Shown piece by piece: positions 57,715 through 64,000 of a stretch of 64,000 bases of DNA (position 1 is the stretch's first letter; each line of letters begins with the position of its first letter). The notes below the pieces were generated by a model. The model did no database searches. It saw only the letters and a list, made by a program, of their open reading frames with translations, and was not told where the DNA came from. The DNA comes from Flavobacteriaceae bacterium. Lineage in GTDB: Bacteria; Bacteroidota; Bacteroidia; Flavobacteriales; Flavobacteriaceae. The translations under genes and the position numbers were made by a program. Location: NCBI GenBank assembly GCA_022428005.1, contig JAKMDI010000007.1:1-64000 (forward strand). The letters run 5' to 3'.

Positions 57715-60150
57715 ATGAAATATTTTGGTATTATTTTTTCTCTCTTTGTTGTGCTCTTTTTCGTTCAATGTGCCCAGGAAAATAAACTTGATGATGAAGT
57801 TGTTTTTTATCAAAACAAAAAAGCGAATTGGATCAAAGACCATAAGAGTTTACCATTAAAAGACTCATTGTTTTATGAAATAGATCCTGCTCCATTGTTT
57901 AGAAAAAACTTTTTTTTGGAGCATGCTCCAAAAAAAGTGCAATTGTTTATCACGGCAGCCGGCTACTACAAAGCAGCTGTGAATGGTACCGGTATAGAAA
58001 ATAATATTTTAGATCCTTCCTGGACCGATTACAGTAAAAGAATATATTTCCAGGAATATGATATCACTTCAAAAATCCAACAAGGTGAAAACTGCATTGG
58101 AGTAGTTTTGGGCAATGGTTTTTACAATCCACTTCCTTTAAAAATGTGGGGCAGGATAAATTTAAGAGATCGCTTACCCACAGGGAAACCGCGCTTTATT
58201 GCTAAAATTATTGTAACCGACCATGAAGGGAACATGAGAGAAATTGTAACCGATACCACTTGGAAATACAGCTATGGTCCCATCGTAAAAAACAGTGTTT
58301 ATTTGGGCACTCACTATGATGCAAGAAAAGAAATTAAAGATTGGAATCTTGCCCTATTTAACGACAAAAAATGGCAATCTGCAGTGACGGTAAAATCCCC
58401 AGGAGGAAGATTGCAAAAAGCATTTTTTCCACCAGTTCAAGTCCATAAAAGGATTAAGCCAATCAATATTTATAACAGTAGCTCAGGAAAATGGATAATT
58501 GATATGGGTGAAAATTTTACTGGTACGTATCGCATTAAAATTAAGGGGGAAAAAGGGGATCAAATAAATCTTAGATTTGGGGAACGCATCTTTAGGGACG
58601 GTGAACTCAATCCCTTGACCTCTGTGGTGGGGCAAATTAAAAAAAAGGGGATGGGTGGACCAGGCGCACCTGCAGTAGCATGGCAATCTAATAGCTACAC
58701 AATTGGGGATACCCTTGCCCATTGGTTTACGCCAGATTTTACCTATCACGCTTTCAGGTACATGGAAATCGACGGTCTTAATTATCAACCTAAAAAGGAG
58801 GATATTGCTGGACTTTCGATTCACACCAATGTTGATCAGCACAATAATTTTTCCTCCTCCTCTTCCCTGATCAACGACATTCAAAATATGGTAAGAAGAA
58901 CTTTTTTAGCCAATTTAGTCGGGGTTCAATCCGATTGTCCTGCGCGAGAAAAATTTGGTTATGGTGGAGACCTCAATGCAACAAGCCCTTCATTTATCTA
59001 TAATTTTGACATGCGTTCCTTTTACAAAAAAACAGTCTATGACTGGGTGGACGCAATTAATGATTCCACATTCGTTGACACTGCCCCAAACGTGGGTATT
59101 CAATATTGCGGGATCAGCTGGGAATCTGCGTTCCTAATCACCCAGTACCAATTGTACCTCTTCTATAATGATGTTGATTTGATTCGTGAACTGTATCCAA
59201 TAAATACCAAGTGGATGGAAAAAGTAGCGGCTTTAAATCCAAAGGCTTGGGTTGAATCAGGTCTCAGTGATCATGAATCTCTATCCCCTGTTCCAGTGGA
59301 ACTGATCGGCACCCTTCACTATCTTAAATCGGCGCGCATCATGACTGAATTTGCAGAGCTGATGGAGGACCGCGAGAATAAACAAAAATACCATCAATTG
59401 GCCATTCAATTGGAAGACAAATTACGTGTAGCTTTTTGGGACAAAAGCAATAGTGGCCCAATAAATCGTCAGACCTTATTTGCATCACTATTGTATCACG
59501 ATATTATCCCTGAAGATGAAATCGAAAGGGCAAAAGATTCATTGATGGATGCCCTTCAAAAAGCACCATCAAAGCATTTGACAACGGGTATCTTTGGGAC
59601 ACAGTTTGCCTTGGAGGCTATCTCAAAACACCTATCTCCACAAATAACGTTTGATATAGTTAACAGCAAGTCGTATCCTGGATGGGGTCACATGGTAAAC
59701 CAGGGGGCAACTACTCTTTGGGAAACATGGCACGAAAGTGAGGATGTATATTCCAATTCTCACCCCATGTTTGGTTCGGTAACCGAATGGTTTTACCGCT
59801 GGCTTGGTGGAATTCAACCCAACAAAGATTATCCTGGGTTTCAAAGGTTTTTTATCAAGCCTTTTTTACCCAAGGGGCTGGACAGCATATCCACCCTTTA
59901 CAATGCCCCTCAAGGGGAAATAATCTCTCGATGGAAAAAGGATAAGGTCAAAGGTACCCAATATGAAATCTCTGTTCCTGAAAAAACGATTGCTACAGTT
60001 GTGTTGAGAAAAGACCCCTCTCAAAAAGTAACCATTCTGCGTGAGGAACCATATCTTAATAACGCTGAGAAATCAGCGATTGAGGACGGAACTTTCGAAC
60101 TTAAAAGCGGAAATTATACTTTTGTTGTTTCCCCTAGCAGACAATTATAA
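57715..60150 (+). CDS. GH78 alpha-L-rhamnosidase, lipoprotein
   Basis: Releases terminal L-rhamnose. 811 residues: lipoprotein signal ending FFVQC (Cys19), N-terminal carbohydrate-binding domain (LFITAAGYYKAAVNGTGIENN, LDPSWTDYSKRIYFQ), beta-sandwich with MGENFTGTYRIKIKGEKGD, then the (alpha/alpha)6 catalytic domain with SDCPAREKFGYGGDLNATS (about 402-420; the usual form is DCPQRDER-GWTGD), GLSDHESLSPVP and ATTLWETWHESED, and a C-terminal domain. The lipid anchor suggests the cell surface or periplasm. Confidence 0.93.
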   Translation: MKYFGIIFSLFVVLFFVQCAQENKLDDEVVFYQNKKANWIKDHKSLPLKDSLFYEIDPAPLFRKNFFLEHAPKKVQLFITAAGYYKAAVNGTGIENNILDPSWTDYSKRIYFQEYDITSKIQQGENCIGVVLGNGFYNPLPLKMWGRINLRDRLPTGKPRFIAKIIVTDHEGNMREIVTDTTWKYSYGPIVKNSVYLGTHYDARKEIKDWNLALFNDKKWQSAVTVKSPGGRLQKAFFPPVQVHKRIKPINIYNSSSGKWIIDMGENFTGTYRIKIKGEKGDQINLRFGERIFRDGELNPLTSVVGQIKKKGMGGPGAPAVAWQSNSYTIGDTLAHWFTPDFTYHAFRYMEIDGLNYQPKKEDIAGLSIHTNVDQHNNFSSSSSLINDIQNMVRRTFLANLVGVQSDCPAREKFGYGGDLNATSPSFIYNFDMRSFYKKTVYDWVDAINDSTFVDTAPNVGIQYCGISWESAFLITQYQLYLFYNDVDLIRELYPINTKWMEKVAALNPKAWVESGLSDHESLSPVPVELIGTLHYLKSARIMTEFAELMEDRENKQKYHQLAIQLEDKLRVAFWDKSNSGPINRQTLFASLLYHDIIPEDEIERAKDSLMDALQKAPSKHLTTGIFGTQFALEAISKHLSPQITFDIVNSKSYPGWGHMVNQGATTLWETWHESEDVYSNSHPMFGSVTEWFYRWLGGIQPNKDYPGFQRFFIKPFLPKGLDSISTLYNAPQGEIISRWKKDKVKGTQYEISVPEKTIATVVLRKDPSQKVTILREEPYLNNAEKSAIEDGTFELKSGNYTFVVSPSRQL

Positions 60151-60159
60151 AATATTACC

Positions 60160-61590
60160 ATGCATCAAAACCCATTACATCATTCTATTTTCAAGTGTAT
60201 CATATTTTTGGCTTTTAACGCTAGCTGGTTTTTTTCGGTGTTATACGGTCAATCAATAGAAAATAAAAGAATAGAGGGATACCGTGCTATTTGGTTTGAA
60301 CTCAATCAGAAATATGAATATGGTGATAAGTACTCAGGTGCATTGGGAACCTACACTGCCAAACACCACCCTCTGGCGCTATATTCAAAAGAAGCGGATA
60401 AGACTTTTTTTGTATACGGTGGCACCAAATCAGAAAACAGTAAACACCTGCTCTGCATGATTGGAGCATATGACCACGCATCGGGGAAGGTTTCTCAACC
60501 CTTGGTTGTGTGTGACAAAATGGGGGTTGACGACCCTCACGACAATCCTTCTATTTCCATTGACGATCAAGGATACATCTGGGTATTTGTCAGTGGAAGG
60601 GGAAGAAGCCGTATGGGTTTTAAATACAAAAGCATAAAATCTCACAGCATAGACGGTTTTGAAAAAATCAGTACTGAAGAAATGACCTACCCACAACCCA
60701 AAAAAACAAAATGGGGCTTTTTTAATTTTTTCACAAAATATACGGGTGTTCGGCAGTTGTATTTTGAGACGAGTGAAAATGGGAAAGAATGGTCTGAAGA
60801 CAAAATGTTGGCTGCCATTCCAGAGAAAGTAGGTGAAAAATCTGGTCATTATCAAGTCAGTGCCCAATTCAAAGAAAAAAAAGTAGCCACTTTTTTTAAT
60901 CGGCATCCCAATGGTGTCGTAGATAAAAGAACAGACCTTTACTATATGGAAAGCGACGATAATGGTGAAACTTGGACAACGGTTGACCATCAACCCCTGT
61001 TGACCCCTGTAGTGGATTTTGACTCCCCCTCCCGAGTAATAAATTACGCCATCTCAAATAAAAACATCTACCTCAAAGACATGATTTTCGATCCTGAAGG
61101 GAACCCCATTTGTCTCTACATCAGAAGCAACGGCCACACCCCTGGTCCTGACAGCAGTCCATATGAGTGGTGTGTTACCCTTTGGAAGGGAACGCAATGG
61201 CTGACCCACTTTATTACGGTTTCCGACCACAACTATGACATGGGTAGTTTACTTTATCAAAACAACAAACTCTACCTTGTAGCCCCAACAGAAACCGGTC
61301 CTCAAGAATGGGGTGTTGGTGGTGAAGTACATCTATGGAGCTCTGCAGACATGGGGGAAAACTGGGTCATTGAAAAAAAAATCACCCAAAAAAGTACTTT
61401 TAATCACTCCTATGTGAGAAAGTCAACGCATTTTAAATCCCCATTTATATTTTTCTGGGCGAATGGTGATGCGCACAATTTCAGTAAATCAGCCCTTTTT
61501 TTTGGAAATTTAGAGGGTGAGGTATGGCAACTTCCCTATACCATGAAAGATAAATATGAAACCCCAAAAAAAATAAATTTATCTCCTTAA
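60160..61590 (+). CDS. Secreted BNR-repeat beta-propeller protein, probable glycan-active enzyme
   Basis: 476 residues with signal peptide (about 1-31, ending VLYGQ). Sequence resembles the BNR_4 group: KYSGALGTYTAKHHPLALYS, FFVYGGTKSENSKHLL, DPHDNPSISIDDQGYIWVFVSG. Asp-box-type turns occur at SDDNGETW and SSADMGENW. The propeller fold is shared by sialidases and by several polysaccharide lyase and rhamnosidase families, but the sialidase RIP motif is absent. Probably cleaves the same glycan as GH78, 9 nucleotides upstream; specificity unknown. Confidence 0.75.
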   Translation: MHQNPLHHSIFKCIIFLAFNASWFFSVLYGQSIENKRIEGYRAIWFELNQKYEYGDKYSGALGTYTAKHHPLALYSKEADKTFFVYGGTKSENSKHLLCMIGAYDHASGKVSQPLVVCDKMGVDDPHDNPSISIDDQGYIWVFVSGRGRSRMGFKYKSIKSHSIDGFEKISTEEMTYPQPKKTKWGFFNFFTKYTGVRQLYFETSENGKEWSEDKMLAAIPEKVGEKSGHYQVSAQFKEKKVATFFNRHPNGVVDKRTDLYYMESDDNGETWTTVDHQPLLTPVVDFDSPSRVINYAISNKNIYLKDMIFDPEGNPICLYIRSNGHTPGPDSSPYEWCVTLWKGTQWLTHFITVSDHNYDMGSLLYQNNKLYLVAPTETGPQEWGVGGEVHLWSSADMGENWVIEKKITQKSTFNHSYVRKSTHFKSPFIFFWANGDAHNFSKSALFFGNLEGEVWQLPYTMKDKYETPKKINLSP

Positions 61591-61609
61591 TCATTATTAC
61601 CTTTTGCCT

Positions 61610-62857
61610 ATGAAATCCACTGTAAAATTTCAACTGTCGTTAATGATGTTTCTCCAATTTTTTATTTGGGGAGGATGGTTTGTCACTTTGGGAACTTTTT
61701 TAGGAAACAATCTCAATGCAACTGGAGGGCAGATAGCTATGGCCTTCTCAACACAGTCATGGGGAGCAATCATCGCGCCCGTATTCATTGGACTGATTGC
61801 AGACAGGTTTTTTAATGCTGAAAAAATTCTGGGTTTTTTACACTTGTTTGGTGGCGGCTTGCTTTACTTAATGTCAATAACAGAGGACTTCTCTGTTTTC
61901 TACCCCTACGTTTTTGTATACATGCTACTCTACATGCCCACACTGGCTTTGGTCAATTCAGTTTCATTCAATCAAATGAAAGATACTACATCAGAATTTC
62001 CTTTAATCCGCACCTTTGGTACCGTAGGATGGATCGTTTCTGGACTGGTGATCAGCTTTGTTTTTGGATGGGACGCTCAGGATTCCATTGCTGATGGAGC
62101 ACTTTCAAATACTTTTTTAATGGTTGCTATGGCTTCTTTAATGTTGGGTTTTTTTAGCTTTAGTCTCCCTAAAACCCCACCCTATCAACAAAGTCAAAAT
62201 AAATTCTCCCTAAAAAATGCCTTAGGATGGGAGGCCGTAAAATTATTAAATGACAGGAATTTTCTTTTATTTTTCATCGCCTCCATTTTGATTTGTATTC
62301 CCTTGGCATTCTATTATCAACAAGCCAATCCTTTTTTAGTGTCCCTAAAAATGGACAATCCCACGGCAAAAATGTCTTTAGGGCAGGTAAGTGAAGTACT
62401 CTTTATGTTGTTACTACCGCTCTTTTTTGCACGTTTTGGATTAAAAAAAACAATTTTGGTGGGCATGATGGCCTGGGTCATTCGTTATCTGCTATTTGCT
62501 TTAGGAGATGCAGGTGAACATACCTATATGCTGATTGTCGGAATATTACTCCACGGTATCTGCTATGACTTCTTTTTTGTTTCAGGACAAATTTATACCG
62601 ATTTCAAAGCGGGTGAAAAAGTCAAAAGTGCAGCACAAGGCTTGATCACACTGGCTACCTACGGAGTGGGAATGCTGATTGGTTTTTGGATTGCAGGAAA
62701 AATCTCCGATACTTTTATTCTCAACTCTGGCGCACCCGATTGGAAAATGATATGGCTTATCCCATCATTTTTTGCTCTGCTGGTATTTGTTCTTTTTTCA
62801 CTCATTTTTAAAAATGAAAAGATAAGTTACAACAATGAGCCCAACACTAACCCATGA
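61610..62857 (+). CDS. MFS permease of the nucleoside:H+ symporter (NupG/XapB) type
   Basis: 415 residues from ATG 61610, 12 predicted membrane helices: FQLSLMMFLQFFIWGGWFVTLGTFL, GAIIAPVFIGLIADRFFNAEK, the RTFGTVGWIVSG motif of the NHS family and YDFFFVSGQIYTDFKAG near the end. Family members carry nucleosides in enterics, but homologues in Bacteroidota sugar loci often serve sugars, which fits here. 19 nucleotides after the BNR gene. Confidence 0.85.
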   Translation: MKSTVKFQLSLMMFLQFFIWGGWFVTLGTFLGNNLNATGGQIAMAFSTQSWGAIIAPVFIGLIADRFFNAEKILGFLHLFGGGLLYLMSITEDFSVFYPYVFVYMLLYMPTLALVNSVSFNQMKDTTSEFPLIRTFGTVGWIVSGLVISFVFGWDAQDSIADGALSNTFLMVAMASLMLGFFSFSLPKTPPYQQSQNKFSLKNALGWEAVKLLNDRNFLLFFIASILICIPLAFYYQQANPFLVSLKMDNPTAKMSLGQVSEVLFMLLLPLFFARFGLKKTILVGMMAWVIRYLLFALGDAGEHTYMLIVGILLHGICYDFFFVSGQIYTDFKAGEKVKSAAQGLITLATYGVGMLIGFWIAGKISDTFILNSGAPDWKMIWLIPSFFALLVFVLFSLIFKNEKISYNNEPNTNP

Positions 62858-62889
62858 AAACTATTGAAGAAACATATTATTTTTAGAAG

Positions 62890-63717
62890 ATGAAACTATA
62901 CAAAAAAGAAAATAAAATTCTCATTCAAAATGAAGAACTGTTATATAGTTTAGCGGATCAAGATTGGGATACATTCATTAACGACGATCAATTGTTTGAA
63001 AAAATTCAATCGGCCATCGCCGGAGCAACTCCCCTTGGAGCGAAGGACTTCAGAGGAATACAGCCACCCATAGCAGGGCAAGAATTGTGGGCAAGCGGGG
63101 TCACTTACTTTAGAAGTAAACAAGGGCGCGAGGAAGAATCTAAAGAAACGGGAGGTGCTGTTTTTTATACCAAAGTCTATGATGCCCCCAGACCTGAGCT
63201 ATTCTTTAAAGCGACAAAAAATAGAATTTCAGGAACCGACCAAGCGGTTAGAATTAGAAGAGACTCCTCTTGGAACGTCCCGGAACCAGAGCTTACACTT
63301 TTTGCGACTGCTAACGGAAAAATTGTAGGCTATACCATTGGAAACGATATGAGCTCTAGAGATATCGAGGGGCAAAATCCGTTGTATCTGCCCCAAGCCA
63401 AAACATACGATGGATGTGCAGGCTTGGGACCCTGTATCTATGTGCCAAAAACACCCTTGGAAGTAGCTTTAGAAATCCAACTTACCATTGAGAGAAATTC
63501 AATTGTCGTTTTTGAGGAAAGTATTTCTACAGACCGTATGAAAAGAAAACCCCAGGAATTGGTTGACTATCTCTTTCGCGAGTCTTCTTTTCCCAACGGT
63601 GCATTTCTAATGACAGGAACAGGAATTGTTCCTCCTCCAGATTTTACTTTGGAATTGGGAGATACCATCCACATAAATATTGAAAAAATAGGCACTTTAA
63701 CCAACACCGTCGAATAA
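62890..63717 (+). CDS. FAH-family enzyme, probable 2-keto-3-deoxy-pentonate dehydratase
   Basis: 275 residues, cytoplasmic. The fumarylacetoacetase-fold domain has the metal ligands Glu132 and Glu134 in VPEPELTLFA and GYTIGNDMSSRDIEGQ, AKTYDGCAGLGPCIY. Layout with a short N-terminal domain (MKLYKKENKILI) resembles 2-keto-3-deoxy-arabinonate dehydratases, which form 2-oxoglutarate semialdehyde; the next gene is of the type that oxidises this semialdehyde, supporting the call. A diketo-acid hydrolase of a rhamnose pathway is the main alternative. Confidence 0.75.
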   Translation: MKLYKKENKILIQNEELLYSLADQDWDTFINDDQLFEKIQSAIAGATPLGAKDFRGIQPPIAGQELWASGVTYFRSKQGREEESKETGGAVFYTKVYDAPRPELFFKATKNRISGTDQAVRIRRDSSWNVPEPELTLFATANGKIVGYTIGNDMSSRDIEGQNPLYLPQAKTYDGCAGLGPCIYVPKTPLEVALEIQLTIERNSIVVFEESISTDRMKRKPQELVDYLFRESSFPNGAFLMTGTGIVPPPDFTLELGDTIHINIEKIGTLTNTVE

Positions 63718-63727
63718 GTTTTAAACT

Positions 63728-64000
63728 ATGGTCATTACAGGAAAAAATTTTATCGGAAACCAGCTATCTGCAAAGGGTAGCGAAAGTTATAAAACATACA
63801 ACCCATCTAAAAATATTGACAATGAAACTGTTTATGTAGAGGCAACAACGGAGGAGTTAGATGAAGCAGCAGCTTTGGCGGAAACCGCTTTTATTACTTA
63901 CTCAGAAATGCCAGGTGTCAAAAGAGCTGCTTTTTTAAATGCTATTGCCGATGAAATCTTAAATCTTGGGACCGCATTGGTGGACATCTATTGCGAAGAA
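63728..64000 (+). CDS. Aldehyde dehydrogenase, 2-oxoglutarate-semialdehyde type (partial, cut by window end)
   Basis: Translated from the sequence: 91 codons from ATG 63728, beginning MVITGKNFIGNQLSAKGS and running to ALVDIYCEE at the edge with no stop. The segment is the N-terminal part of the NAD(P)-binding domain; GKNFIGNQ and KRAAFLNAIADEILNLG are typical of 2-oxoglutarate-semialdehyde dehydrogenases. The catalytic Glu and Cys lie beyond the window. 10 nucleotides after the FAH gene, it would make 2-oxoglutarate. Confidence 0.8.
   Translation, partial: MVITGKNFIGNQLSAKGSESYKTYNPSKNIDNETVYVEATTEELDEAAALAETAFITYSEMPGVKRAAFLNAIADEILNLGTALVDIYCEE

Noticed and set aside
60160-61590. Call as GH33 sialidase
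   Set aside because: Asp boxes are present but the RIP motif and arginine triad pattern are not visible; BNR_4-like similarity is stronger.

Overview
The window is chromosomal DNA of a Bacteroidota bacterium, most likely a marine member of the Flavobacteriaceae. This is inferred from a SusC/SusD pair, a PorT-type protein of the type IX secretion system, a lipoprotein TamL-like BamA relative, a short primary sigma factor of 287 residues, promoters of the form TTG-N19-TAnnTTTG, A-rich upstream regions with almost no Shine-Dalgarno sequences, and AT-rich DNA. No rRNA, tRNA, insertion sequence, prophage or CRISPR array was seen.

Layout. Positions 1-4452 hold a small unknown gene followed on the minus strand by citrate synthase, enolase and carA. 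Positions 4539-21400 are one uninterrupted minus-strand array of 32 genes in the order str-S10-spc-alpha (rpsL to rplQ, with fusA, secY, infA and rpoA but no tuf, adk or map). It has a very good promoter upstream of rpsL and an intrinsic terminator after rplQ. Positions 21401-22358 are non-coding apart from the wreck of an older susC-susD pair: the start of susC is fused out of frame to the end of susD. An intact susC-susD pair follows (22359-26895) behind an operator-like dyad. Positions 26979-42921 are housekeeping: rlmB, rarA, trkA-trkH, menG/ubiE, porT, a TrmH-type methyltransferase, a TamL-like protein, fbaA, accD, rpsO, pnp, rpoD and rpe. An OmpA-family protein with calcium-binding type 3 repeats and a divergent trehalose pair (GH15 enzyme and a fused trehalose-phosphate synthase/phosphatase) take the map to 48557.

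Positions 48616-64000 are an accessory carbohydrate-use locus that runs off the end of the window. It has three transcription units: SGNH hydrolase-GH39-GH32 (plus), PfkB kinase-sulfatase (minus), and N-acetylneuraminate-lyase-type aldolase, SSS symporter, GH78 rhamnosidase, BNR beta-propeller protein, MFS permease, FAH-family dehydratase and the start of an aldehyde dehydrogenase (plus). Exported or lipoprotein enzymes would trim a sulfated, rhamnose-containing glycan, two permeases would import the products, and the cytoplasmic enzymes would send a 2-keto-3-deoxy sugar acid to pyruvate and a pentonate to 2-oxoglutarate. The exact substrate is unknown. One coherent but unproven reading is catabolism of Kdo or a similar 3-deoxy-ulosonic acid, with the aldolase releasing pyruvate and arabinose and the last two enzymes finishing the oxidative arabinose route.

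The most notable items are the susC/susD deletion relic, operator-like palindromes at the susC and GH78 promoters, probable leaderless transcripts, a terminator-like hairpin in the str-operon leader, and the unusual enzyme set of the last 15 kb.
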